Source: DASUZB01 sp036377075 (GTDB taxonomy: Bacteria; Actinomycetota; CALGFH01). From it: DNA of 18,219 bases. Positions 1 through 6,669 of this stretch are shown here, in pieces; the stretch's first letter is position 1, and every line of letters begins with the position of its first letter. The stretch lies in contig DASUZB010000203.1 of the NCBI GenBank assembly GCA_036377075.1, forward strand, positions 1 through 18,219. The letters are read 5' to 3'. A model generated the notes under the pieces. It ran no database searches and had not been told where the DNA came from. It saw nothing but the letters and a program-made list of their open reading frames with translations. Made by a program: the position numbers and the translations under genes.

Positions 1-201
1 CTGCGTCCGCGCGCGGGCGACCACCAGCAGCCCGACGTCGAGCGCCATCACGCCGGCGAACGTCAGGAACACCGTGAGCGCCAGCGCGACCAGCGTCGCC
101 GAGCCGGCCTGCCGCCGGCTCGGACGGTGGCGGCGGCCGGATTGGGCGCCGGGCGGTCCCTTGCCGCCGTTCGGCCGACCCGGCCTCCGTGCCGCCCTCA
201 T
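1..201 (-). CDS. TadE/TadG-like pilus-assembly protein, C-terminal part missing (window edge)
   Basis: This is the last visible gene of the Tad operon; its 3' part lies beyond the left edge and 67 codons are visible. The ATG overlaps the tadE stop as ATGA. The product has an Arg/Gly/Pro-rich N-terminus of about 30 residues, then the segment QAGSATLVALALT running into one hydrophobic helix (about residues 36-62) and then VARARTQ. A short basic leader, a G-S-A-T motif and a single N-terminal helix are typical of the small TadE/G-like proteins that follow tadE in actinobacterial tad loci (Rv3654c-type position). Members of this group are thought to be minor pseudopilins or assembly factors at the cytoplasmic membrane. 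The family call rests on the helix, the motif and the position, because the rest of the protein is not visible. Confidence 0.75.
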   Translation of the reverse strand, partial: MRAARRPGRPNGGKGPPGAQSGRRHRPSRRQAGSATLVALALTVFLTFAGVMALDVGLLVVARARTQ

Positions 202-581
202 CGGCCGGCCGGAGCCGGCGGTGGTCCCGGCTCGACCGCCGCCACCGCCGCCGCTCGGACGGTGACCGCGGCGCCCAAGCCCGGTAGGACTCGCGCAACC
301 AGCGCGACCTCGACGCGAACCAGGCCGGACGGCAGCGGCGTGACGGCGACCCGGACGCCGCGGCCGGACGGGAGGGCGGCCCGGGCGGCGGCGGCTGCCC
401 GGGCGTGGTCACCGCTCAAGGCCGCCTCCCTGGCACCCTCGCGGGCGGCACCCTGGGCGAGCACGTGGTCGCGCGCCACCACGATGACGCCGACCATCGC
501 CAGCGTCACCGCGACCAGGAGGGGGATGGCGGCGGCGAGCTCGACCGTGGCCGAGCCGCGGCCGCCACCTCGGCGCCACAT
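198..581 (-). CDS. tadE: TadE family minor pseudopilin
   Basis: The 127-residue product has a short basic N-terminus, the prepilin-like motif GSATVELAAAIPLLV (G9, E14) and one hydrophobic helix at about residues 15-36, followed by an Ala/Arg-rich periplasm-side domain. A Gly five residues before a Glu, then a hydrophobic stretch, is the TadE class of type IV-like pseudopilins, which are processed by a TadV/CpaA prepilin peptidase and needed for Flp pilus assembly. No such peptidase gene is in the window. I chose the ATG at 581 because the family motif starts right after it; the open frame continues upstream only as a shadow of tadC and flp. The gene begins 4 bases after the flp stop and ends in an ATGA overlap with the next gene, which implies translational coupling. 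Confidence 0.85.
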   Translation of the reverse strand: MWRRGGGRGSATVELAAAIPLLVAVTLAMVGVIVVARDHVLAQGAAREGAREAALSGDHARAAAAARAALPSGRGVRVAVTPLPSGLVRVEVALVARVLPGLGAAVTVRAAAVAAVEPGPPPAPAGR

Positions 582-585
582 CGCC

Positions 586-777
586 TCAGCCGATCCCGAA
601 CATGCCGCGGACCTGCTTGAGGATCGCGTTGAACAGGCTGCTGACGCCGCCCTGGCGCGCCCACGCCAGCGCGAGCGCGGCGACGGTGGCCGCGACGACG
701 ATGACCAGGGCGTACTCGGTCGTCTGGCTGCCCGACTCCGGTGTGGCGGCGGTGCGGGCAGCTCCTGGGGCAGGCAT
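586..777 (-). CDS. flp: Flp-type prepilin (DUF4244-like small pilin)
   Basis: This encodes the 63-residue major pilin candidate of the Tad system. The mature N-terminus is expected after G16, in ESG/SQTTEYALVIV. A Gly cleavage site followed by Glu at +5 and Tyr at +6 (E21, Y22) is the hallmark of Flp pilins. A hydrophobic helix follows at about residues 23-40 and then a short tail that ends in GMFGIG. Such pilins assemble into thin adhesive fibres after cleavage by a dedicated prepilin peptidase. A strong ribosome-binding site (AAGGAGG, complement of 782-788) lies just before the ATG at 777. It is the best such site in the operon, as suits an abundant subunit. The gap to tadC is 37 bp, so flp is the least tightly packed gene of the operon. 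Confidence 0.9.
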   Translation of the reverse strand: MPAPGAARTAATPESGSQTTEYALVIVVAATVAALALAWARQGGVSSLFNAILKQVRGMFGIG

Positions 778-814
778 GGAAGGACCTCCTTGGTGAGGGG
801 TTGCGGGGACGGGT

Positions 815-1357
815 TCACGGCACCAGCGCCCGGATGGCGCCGGCAACGGTGGGGACCACGACGAGCAGGACGAACGCGGGCAGGAAGCAGAGGACCAGCG
901 GGAACGCGAGCCGGACGGCCGCGCGGCCAGCCTCGGCCTCGGCCGCCAGCCGGCCGCGGCTGCGCAGCGCCTCCGCACGGGCGGCGAGCGCCTCGGCCGG
1001 GCCCATGCCCCAGCGGTCGGCGGCATCCAGGGCCGCCGCGGCGGCGCGGAACTCGTCGAGGGCGGTGCGCTCGGCGGCGGCGCGCAGCGCCGCGCCGGGC
1101 GACTGGCCGAGGCGAAGGTCGACGACCAGGCGGCCGAGCTCGGCGCGGAGGGCGTCGGGGCTGCGCTCGGCGACCCGGCAGAGCGCGAGGTAGGGGTTCA
1201 GCCCGGCTCGAAGGCACGCGCCGAGCAGGTCGATCACTGCTGGCGCGGCCTCGCTCCGGGCGGCGCGGACCCGCGCCTCGGCGCGGCGCCGCGCGGAGCG
1301 GCGCAGCGCGAGGACGGCGGCCGCGGCGAGCACGACGGCGAGGATCACGGTGCTCAC
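815..1357 (-). CDS. tadC: TadC-like pilus platform protein (type II secretion system F domain)
   Basis: The 180-residue protein starts with a hydrophobic helix (residues 2-19) and ends with a second one (about 150-175, LAFPLVLCFLPAFVLLVVVP). Between them is a T2SSF-type cytoplasmic domain with the segment AVIDLLGACLRAGLNPYLAL and a later GMGPAEALA. The usual role of TadC is to pair with TadB in the inner-membrane platform on which the ATPase TadA acts. The start is GTG at 1357, preceded by GGGAGG. This start overlaps the stop of a 16-codon micro-ORF as GTGA instead of overlapping tadB directly. At 180 residues it is short compared with full TadC proteins but normal for actinobacterial versions. 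The call rests on operon position and helix layout as much as on motifs. Confidence 0.85.
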   Translation of the reverse strand: MSTVILAVVLAAAAVLALRRSARRRAEARVRAARSEAAPAVIDLLGACLRAGLNPYLALCRVAERSPDALRAELGRLVVDLRLGQSPGAALRAAAERTALDEFRAAAAALDAADRWGMGPAEALAARAEALRSRGRLAAEAEAGRAAVRLAFPLVLCFLPAFVLLVVVPTVAGAIRALVP

Positions 1358-1427
1358 GGCCGGCCTCCCGCGATGCGGACGGCGGCGAGGATCGCGGCGT
1401 TCACGGCCCGCCTCCCACGATGCGGCC
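1341..1427. repeat. Imperfect 47-bp tandem duplication at the tadB/tadC junction
   Basis: Bases 1341-1380 match 1388-1427 at 34 of 40 positions, and the copies are offset by 47 bp. Each copy holds a GGGAGG ribosome-binding site and a GTGA stop/start overlap on the minus strand. Because 47 is not a multiple of 3, the three reading frames (tadB, micro-ORF, tadC) differ, yet both overlaps are intact. Confidence 0.8.
1354..1404 (-). CDS. 16-codon micro-ORF between tadB and tadC, created by a tandem duplication
   Basis: A GTG at 1404 overlaps the tadB stop (GTGA), and after 16 codons the frame ends in a TGA that overlaps the tadC GTG in the same way. The peptide is VNAAILAAVRIAGGRP. Its beginning resembles the TadC start (MSTVILAVVLA) and its end resembles the TadB end (GRIVGGGP), as expected if the stop/start junction was duplicated. 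It also has a GGGAGG ribosome-binding site. Whether the peptide has any function is unknown. It could simply relay ribosomes from tadB to tadC. Confidence 0.35.
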   Translation of the reverse strand: MNAAILAAVRIAGGRP

Positions 1428-2324
1428 CGCCCACCAGATCCCCGCCGCTTCGAACGCGGTCGCGGCCGCCAGCGTCACCCATCCCATGCGCTCGCGTACC
1501 AGGAACGCCGCGTCGTCCGGCGAGGTCGCCGCGAGCACCAGCAGGAAGCAGGGCGCCATCGCGGAGACGACCCGCGCCGCCAGGCGGGACTGTGCGGTCG
1601 CGGCCGCGCGAGCCTGGCGTGCCCTGAGGCGGTCGGTGGCCGCCGCTGCGACGCCGGCCAGCACCGGCGCCGGCGGCGCGCCGGTGCTCTCCGCCAGGTC
1701 GAGCGCCTCGCCGGCCACCACCAGCTCGACCAGGCCGTGCTCGCGGCCGGCGGCGGCGAGGGCCTGCCCGGCACCCAATCCCACCGCCGCCGCCCTGGCG
1801 GCCGCGTCCAGCGCGGACGCCAGCACCTCGGGCGCCGTCTCGGCGGCGGCAAGCAGCGCCCGGTACGGCGCGGCCCCCGCAACGACCGTCGCGCGCAGGA
1901 CGTCGAGGACCTCGGGGACGGCGGCTTCCTTGGCGGCCCGCTCGCGCCCGGCCGCGCCAGGCAGCCGGCGGCGCAAGGCGGCGAAGCGCGCTACCCCACC
2001 ACCACCGCCGCCAGGCGCGGAGGGTCGCTGGGACGGTCGCTGCTCTCCGGATCGCTCGCCAGGCGCGCTCGGGCCGCGGCGTCCGTACCGCCGCCTTCGC
2101 GCTCCGGTGACCGAGCCGGAGGTGCCGTCCACCGCCGCGGGCAACGGCGCCTGGCCGCTCGGGTCGACGCGATCCGCTGCTGGACGGGCCGCGGGCCCGG
2201 GCGGGAGGGCCGGCCGGTGGGTGCGCGCCCGGCCCCGCACCGGTGGGCGGGGACCGGGCCGGCGGGTGGACCGGATGGCGAGCGCGGCCGCGGCGATCGC
2301 GGCGGCGAGCAGGAAGCCGGTCAC
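1401..2324 (-). CDS. tadB: TadB-like pilus platform protein (type II secretion system F domain)
   Basis: The 307-residue protein has an N-terminal membrane helix (residues 3-17), a long Pro/Arg/Gly-rich low-complexity linker (about 20-112), a T2SSF-type domain (about 135-250) and two C-terminal hydrophobic segments (about 254-268 and 281-300). TadB and TadC form the membrane platform that couples TadA movement to pilin extrusion. The linker is unusually long and contains a run of six glycines; the shared high-GC composition makes its exact alignment uncertain. The GTG start at 2324 overlaps the tadA stop (GTGA) and has GGGAGG eight bases upstream. The frame is open far upstream on the same strand, but that part is a shadow of tadA. 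The gene ends in a GTGA overlap with the micro-ORF. Confidence 0.85.
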   Translation of the reverse strand: MTGFLLAAAIAAAALAIRSTRRPGPRPPVRGRARTHRPALPPGPAARPAADRVDPSGQAPLPAAVDGTSGSVTGARRRRYGRRGPSAPGERSGEQRPSQRPSAPGGGGGGVARFAALRRRLPGAAGRERAAKEAAVPEVLDVLRATVVAGAAPYRALLAAAETAPEVLASALDAAARAAAVGLGAGQALAAAGREHGLVELVVAGEALDLAESTGAPPAPVLAGVAAAATDRLRARQARAAATAQSRLAARVVSAMAPCFLLVLAATSPDDAAFLVRERMGWVTLAAATAFEAAGIWWAGRIVGGGP

Positions 2325-3757
2325 GGCCGGCACCTCCCGGTGGGGCGGTCCGCCGGCTCGAAGGCTTCGCGCGCCGAGGCGCTGAGCTGGTCGGCCCAGG
2401 CGGGCACGTGCCCGGTCGCGTGCAGGCACGCGGCAGCGCCGGCGACCCGCAGCGGGCGGGCGACCAACCGGTCGGGGCCGTCGGCGACCAGCTCCGCCAC
2501 GGCCGCGACCCGGCGGCCGCTCGGGCGGCGTTCCAGGTGGACGACGGCCTGGATCCCACCCGCGACCAGCCGGCGCACCACGTCGAGGACCGCGCCGGGC
2601 GCCGCCAGCGCCATCGCCTCCAGCCGGGCAGGCACCTCGTGCGGGCCGCCGGCGTGGAGCGTGGTGAGCAGCCCGCGGTGGCCGGTGTTGGCGGCCTGCA
2701 GCATGTCCATGACCTCGGGGCCACGGACTTCGCCGACGACGATCCGGTCCGGTCGCATGCGCAGCGCGTTGCGGACCAGCTCGTGGAGCGGGACGGCGCC
2801 ACGCCCCTCCACGTTGGGAGGTCGCGCCTCCAGGCGCACCACGTGCGGGTTGGGCAGGCGCAGCTCGGCCGCGTCCTCGATGGTGACGATGCGCTCGCTG
2901 GGCGGGACGGCGGCCGCGAGCACGTTGAGCAGCGTGGTCTTGCCGGTGCCGGTGGCACCGCAGACCACGGTCGCCACGCCGGCCGCCACCATCGCGCTGA
3001 GGAGCCGCCCGGTGGTCGGGTCGAGCGCGCCGCGCTCGACCAGGTCGGCGAGGGAGAGCCGCTGGCGGGCGAAGGTACGGATGGTGACCACCGGGCCGTC
3101 GGGCGCGAGCGGCGGCAGCACGGCATGGAAGCGCTCGCCCCCTGGCAGGCGCGCGTCGACCCAGGGCCTCGCCTCGTCCACCCGCAGGCCGAGCGGGGCG
3201 ATCACGCGGTGGACCAGCGCGGCGAGGGCCTCGGCGGAGGGGAGCCGGACGGGGCGGCGCTGCAGGCGGCCGTCGCGCTCGACCCACACGTCGGCGGGGC
3301 CGTTGACCATCACGTCGGTGACCCCAGGCTCGGCCAGCAGCGGCGCGAGCGGTCCCAGGCCGGTCAGCTCGTCCACGATCGCCCGCACGGTCGCGGCGAA
3401 GCTCGGGAGCGGAACGGCGACCCCCTCGTCGCGCAGCGCCGTCGCCACCGCCATCCGCAGCCCGTTCGGGTCGGCGGCGAGCGGCCCGGTCGTGCTCAGC
3501 CGCCGCTGCACCCGAGCCACCAGCTCCGGATCCGGGGTGCCAGGGGGCTCCACGGCGGGACGCCACGCGCCCGGGTCCGGCAGCGCCGGCCACGGCGGGA
3601 CTGGGCCCGGGCTCGAGGCATCCCCGGCGCGGGCGTCCCCCTGGGTCGGTGGTGCCGGCGGCGCCGGCCGAGGCGGGACCGGGTGCGGTGCGCCCGCTTG
3701 GCCCGGGGTCCCATGCACGGGGGCGCCCGGCCGGTTCGGTGCGGCCGTGGCGCTCAT
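2321..3757 (-). CDS. tadA: TadA family pilus-assembly ATPase (CpaF-like)
   Basis: This 478-residue secretion ATPase hydrolyses ATP on the cytoplasmic side to drive Flp pilin assembly. All core motifs are present: Walker A GATGTGKTT (267-275), an Asp box IVTIEDAAEL (290-299), Walker B DRIVVGEVRG (337-346) and a His box GHRGLLTTLHAG (359-370). The N-terminal domain with GVTDVMVNGPADVWVE (145-160) is typical of CpaF/TadA proteins. The first 75 residues are a Pro/Ala/Gly-rich disordered leader that probably adds flexibility and is not part of the catalytic core. The ATG at 3757 overlaps the stop of the cpaE-like gene as ATGA, which favours this start over longer readings. The gene overlaps tadB in the same way at its other end. 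Confidence 0.95.
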   Translation of the reverse strand: MSATAAPNRPGAPVHGTPGQAGAPHPVPPRPAPPAPPTQGDARAGDASSPGPVPPWPALPDPGAWRPAVEPPGTPDPELVARVQRRLSTTGPLAADPNGLRMAVATALRDEGVAVPLPSFAATVRAIVDELTGLGPLAPLLAEPGVTDVMVNGPADVWVERDGRLQRRPVRLPSAEALAALVHRVIAPLGLRVDEARPWVDARLPGGERFHAVLPPLAPDGPVVTIRTFARQRLSLADLVERGALDPTTGRLLSAMVAAGVATVVCGATGTGKTTLLNVLAAAVPPSERIVTIEDAAELRLPNPHVVRLEARPPNVEGRGAVPLHELVRNALRMRPDRIVVGEVRGPEVMDMLQAANTGHRGLLTTLHAGGPHEVPARLEAMALAAPGAVLDVVRRLVAGGIQAVVHLERRPSGRRVAAVAELVADGPDRLVARPLRVAGAAACLHATGHVPAWADQLSASAREAFEPADRPTGRCRP

Positions 3758-4881
3758 CGCCGGGCCGCCGTGGTGGCGGGGAACGGGAGCAGGCGGTTGG
3801 CCAGCGTCAGCATCGCCTGGACGGCGGGCAGGTCGGGACGGTCGAGCAGGATCACGCCGTCCTCGGCGGCCGCGGCCAGCTCGGGCGCTGCCGCCGGGAC
3901 CAGGCTCCAGAGCCGGTCGCCGAGGGCGCCACGGACCTCCCGGCCGGCCAGCGGGGCACGTGCCCGCATGCCGGTGACGACCGCGCCGGCCGCCGCGGGG
4001 TCGTGGCCGGCGGCCTCCCACTGCTCGAAGGTGGCGTGCAGGCCGCGGATCCCGGCGGACTCCGGCCGGCTGACCGCCAGCAGGACGTCGGCGGCAGCGA
4101 GGGCGGCGGTGGCGGCCGGGGTGGTGGCGGCCGGCAGGTCGAGCACCACCACCCGGAAGGCGGTGCGGGCGGCCTCCAGCGCCGCCTGCACCACCTCGGG
4201 CTCGGGCGGCCGCGCGGGCACGCCGTCGGCCAGGCCCGTCAGCGGCAGGACGCTGAGGTCGGGCCAGGGCTGCGAGAGCGTGTGCAGCAGCGAGGGACCG
4301 TCGAGGCCGGACGCGGCCCGGGTCACGTCGACCCAGGTCCAGGCGCCCATCACCAGGTCGAGGCGGAAGGCGAGGCCGCCGGCGAGGTCGACCGCCAGGA
4401 CCGGCGCCGGACCCCAGCGCGCCCAGGCGCCGGCGAGGTGGACCGCCACCGTGGTGGCGCCCGCGCCACCGTGGACCCCGGCCACGGCGACGACCGGCAC
4501 GGCGGCCTGGTCCGATGCCGTGCCGGTGGCCGCCACCCTGGCCAGCTCGGCGGCCAGGTCGGCGGCGCCGTCCGGCCAGCTGACCAGGCCGGCGGCGCCG
4601 GCGTCGACCACGGCGCGCAGGTGTGCCGGGCGGGTGTCGTCCCCGACCCCGAGCACCGGCACCCGAGCTCCCGCCGGCAGGTCGCCGAGGACCGCGCAGC
4701 CGACCAGCGCGACCGCCGGACGGGCGGCGAGGGCGGCGGTGAGGCCGGCCGCGCCGGGCTGGGCGACGGCCACCCGCCAGCCGGCCGTCTCGGCCGCGTG
4801 CCGCAGCGCGTCGGCGGTTCCGGCGTCGTCGTGGGCGATCACCAACAGCGGCGGGCGGTCAGGTCTGGAGGCGAACGCCAT
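3754..4881 (-). CDS. CpaE/Ssd-like MinD-family protein of the Tad locus
   Basis: The 375-residue protein has an N-terminal receiver-like half (about 1-120, LLVIAHDDAGTADAL) and a MinD/ParA-like half from about 130. In Tad loci such proteins are thought to position the machinery at the membrane, and the mycobacterial member Ssd has been linked to septum-site control. The P-loop reads GVHGGAGATT (135-144). Compared with the ParA pattern KGGxGKTT, the signature lysine is His137 and the Walker lysine is Ala142. Loss of the Walker lysine is common in CpaE proteins, but loss of both suggests weak or no ATP hydrolysis. VLAVDLAGG (161-169) and VVVLDLPA are recognisable later strands. The ATG at 4881 has a GGGAGGGAGG-type site just upstream. 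This is the first gene of the operon, so the promoter should lie in 4882-5100. Confidence 0.85.
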   Translation of the reverse strand: MAFASRPDRPPLLVIAHDDAGTADALRHAAETAGWRVAVAQPGAAGLTAALAARPAVALVGCAVLGDLPAGARVPVLGVGDDTRPAHLRAVVDAGAAGLVSWPDGAADLAAELARVAATGTASDQAAVPVVAVAGVHGGAGATTVAVHLAGAWARWGPAPVLAVDLAGGLAFRLDLVMGAWTWVDVTRAASGLDGPSLLHTLSQPWPDLSVLPLTGLADGVPARPPEPEVVQAALEAARTAFRVVVLDLPAATTPAATAALAAADVLLAVSRPESAGIRGLHATFEQWEAAGHDPAAAGAVVTGMRARAPLAGREVRGALGDRLWSLVPAAAPELAAAAEDGVILLDRPDLPAVQAMLTLANRLLPFPATTAARR

Positions 4882-5066
4882 CTGGTCCTCCCTCCCGAGC
4901 GGGGTCCGCTCGGTGCCGCGACTCGGCCCGGCGGCGACCGCCGCCGGGCGCCGGCTGCCGCCGGCGGCGGTCAGGATGGCCGTGACTGCCGGCCGGGGGG
5001 AGGGGCCGGGGCGAAGATGTGCATAACCTGCCCCGTGCGCGGATCTGCCCTGGTCACAGGGGTGGG

Positions 5067-5095
5067 TTGGGCAGGACGCGCCGAAAGCGTAGGGT
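5067..5095 (+). promoter_or_regulatory. Candidate promoter for the fab cluster
   Basis: TTGGGC (5067-5072) and TAGGGT (5090-5095) are separated by exactly 17 bases and fit the loose actinobacterial TTGNNN / TANNNT pattern. Transcription would start near 5102 and leave a leader of about 300 bases before fabD. Such a pattern also occurs by chance in GC-rich DNA. An alternative with TTGTAA (5245-5250) and a -10-like element near 5271-5276 has a poorer spacing. Confidence 0.3.
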
Positions 5096-5239
5096 GGGGG
5101 GAGGTGTGCTGCTGCGCCCGATTGCCTGGATCCGTCCGCCGGCGAACGGGCGACGGCACGCGACAAGCAAGCGCGACGGCGCGCCGATAACGACCAGAAG
5201 GGCGGTCGGCCGGACCAGCGCCGGCAGCTGTGCGAGCAC

Positions 5240-5268
5240 CCGGGTTGTAACCCGGAGCCCGCGCGGGC
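5240..5268. promoter_or_regulatory. Two adjacent palindromes upstream of fabD
   Basis: CCGGGTT-GT-AACCCGG (5240-5255) is a 7-bp inverted repeat with a 2-base centre. It is followed directly by the perfect 12-bp palindrome GCCCGCGCGGGC (5257-5268). Such short-centred palindromes are typical of dimeric repressor sites, and fatty-acid clusters in actinobacteria are commonly under a TetR-type regulator such as FasR. No regulator gene is present in the window, so the operator role is inference. The second palindrome could also be chance in GC-rich DNA. Confidence 0.35.
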
Positions 5269-5324
5269 AGTCTATGTGAACGTCTCCCAACGACAGGCGT
5301 TTCCCCGAGCCGGCCAGAGGAGTC

Positions 5325-5342
5325 GACACCGACGTCGGCGTC
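5325..5342. promoter_or_regulatory. 18-bp near-perfect palindrome in the fabD leader
   Basis: GACACCGACGTCGGCGTC pairs at 8 of 9 positions around its centre (only A5328/C5339 fails), with the perfect core CCGACGTCGG. It lies 57 bp before the fabD start. Its symmetry and position suit a regulator-binding site, but no sequence match to a known operator is claimed. Confidence 0.35.
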
Positions 5343-5399
5343 AGGTGAGACCGTGGCCGAGCGCACAGCGCACGAAGACGAAGAGGTGGCAGTCAGCCG

Positions 5400-6614
5400 A
5401 TGAGCGTTGCCTTCGTTTTTCCAGGGCAGGGCAGCCAGGTTCCTGGCATGGGACTGGCCTGGGCGGACTCGACCGAGATCTACGGATGGGCCAGCGCCGT
5501 GCTGGGCTGGGACCTGACCGAGATGCTGCGGTCCGGCTCGGCGGACGAGCTTCGCCAGACGTACGTCGCCCAGCCGGCGATCTTCTGCGTCTCGGTGGCG
5601 GCGCTGCGCGCCCTCGATGACGCGGGCGTACGGCCGGAGTACGTGGCCGGGCACTCGCTTGGGGAGCTGTCGGCGCTGGTCGCCGCGGGCGCGCTGTCGT
5701 TCGAGGCAGGGCTCACCCTGGTGGCGCGCCGCGCCGAGGTGATGCAGCGCGCCGCTGACGAGAGACCCGGCTCGATGAGCTCGGTGCTCGGGCTCTCGGT
5801 CGAGGGGGTCGAGATGGCCGTCGCCGAGGCGTCCGAGGGTGGCGTGCTCGCCGTCGCCAACGACAACGCGCCGGGCAACGTGGTCGTCTCCGGCGAGTGG
5901 CCCGCGCTCGAGCGCCTGCCGGCGGTGGCCAAGGAGCTCGGTGCCAAGCGGGTGGTGCCGCTCAACGTCGGCGGCGCGTTCCACTCGCCACTGATGGCCC
6001 CGGCGGCCGACGCGTTCCGGTCCTTCCTCGCCGCCGCGCCGCTGCGCGAGTGCGCCGTGCCGCTGCTCGCCAACGCCACCGCGCAGCCGACCACCAGCGC
6101 CACCGAGCTCCGCGACCTGCTCGGGCGGCAGCTCACCGGCCGCGTCCGCTGGACCGAGTCGGTGCGCCGGATGGCGGACCTCGGCGTCGACACGATCGTG
6201 GAGGTCGGCCCGGGCACGGTCCTGTCCGCACTGGTCAAGCGGACCGTCAAGGGCGTGCGGGTCCTGCCGGCGGGCGACGCCGCCGAGGTTGCCGCGGTGG
6301 ACGAGGCGTTACGCCAGGAGAGTGACGGGGTATCCGGGGTGTCCACCGCGAACGGCGACCAGGGCGAGGTGGTGGTGCTGCCCGAGCGCTTCGCGGTCTC
6401 GCCCGGCCACGGTCGCTTCTACCCGGCACTGCCCACCCGCTACACCGACGAGGGCCCCTACGTGGAGGCTGGCGACCTGCTCGGGGAGGTCCGCAACGGG
6501 GCCAACTCCATGCCGGTCCGCAGCCCCTTCCGTGGCTGGTTGATGACCCACCTGGCCTGGGAGGGCGAGCTGGTCACGCCCGGCCAGATCCTGCTCAGCC
6601 TGCGCCCGTTCTAG
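5400..6614 (+). CDS. fabD: Malonyl-CoA:ACP transacylase with extra C-terminal biotinyl/lipoyl-like domain
   Basis: FabD moves malonyl groups from CoA to ACP for chain elongation in the cytoplasm. Residues 1-300 form a complete transacylase: FPGQGSQVPGMG (7-18, oxyanion Gln10), nucleophile Ser86 in AGHSLGE, Arg111 for the malonyl carboxylate, His195 in FHSPLM, and EVGPGTVLSALVKR near 268-281. The protein has 404 residues, while FabD is normally about 310. The extra part is a linker (about 300-322) and a hammerhead-like domain (about 323-404) with YVEAGDLLGEV, VRSPFRGWL and GELVTPGQILLSL, which follows the pattern of biotinyl/lipoyl carrier domains. Where the modified lysine should be there is NGANS (about Ala368), and the domain contains no lysine at all, so it cannot be biotinylated in the usual way. 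Leu304, in the linker, is a rare TTA codon. The ATG has only a moderate ribosome-binding site (GAGGTGG). Confidence 0.95.
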   Translation: MSVAFVFPGQGSQVPGMGLAWADSTEIYGWASAVLGWDLTEMLRSGSADELRQTYVAQPAIFCVSVAALRALDDAGVRPEYVAGHSLGELSALVAAGALSFEAGLTLVARRAEVMQRAADERPGSMSSVLGLSVEGVEMAVAEASEGGVLAVANDNAPGNVVVSGEWPALERLPAVAKELGAKRVVPLNVGGAFHSPLMAPAADAFRSFLAAAPLRECAVPLLANATAQPTTSATELRDLLGRQLTGRVRWTESVRRMADLGVDTIVEVGPGTVLSALVKRTVKGVRVLPAGDAAEVAAVDEALRQESDGVSGVSTANGDQGEVVVLPERFAVSPGHGRFYPALPTRYTDEGPYVEAGDLLGEVRNGANSMPVRSPFRGWLMTHLAWEGELVTPGQILLSLRPF

Positions 6615-6669
6615 AGATTCCGGTACGTTTCGACGTCACCGACGATCGCCAACGGCGAAAGGAGTTGTC

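Larger units (their letters stand above)
4882..5399. other. Divergent intergenic region between the tad operon and the fab cluster
   Basis: This 518-bp stretch contains no frame that resembles a protein; the open frames here are side effects of high GC. It should hold the promoters for the tad operon (leftward) and for fabD (rightward). On the plus strand I see one -35/-10-like pair and three palindromes, listed separately. I found no convincing minus-strand promoter. The base composition is a little lower in GC from 5240 to 5400 than in the coding regions. Confidence 0.6.

Noticed and set aside
2243..5026. Long plus-strand open frames opposite the tad genes
   Set aside because: They oppose tadA and cpaE, which have catalytic motifs, and show only low-complexity Arg/Gly/Ala composition without ribosome-binding sites.
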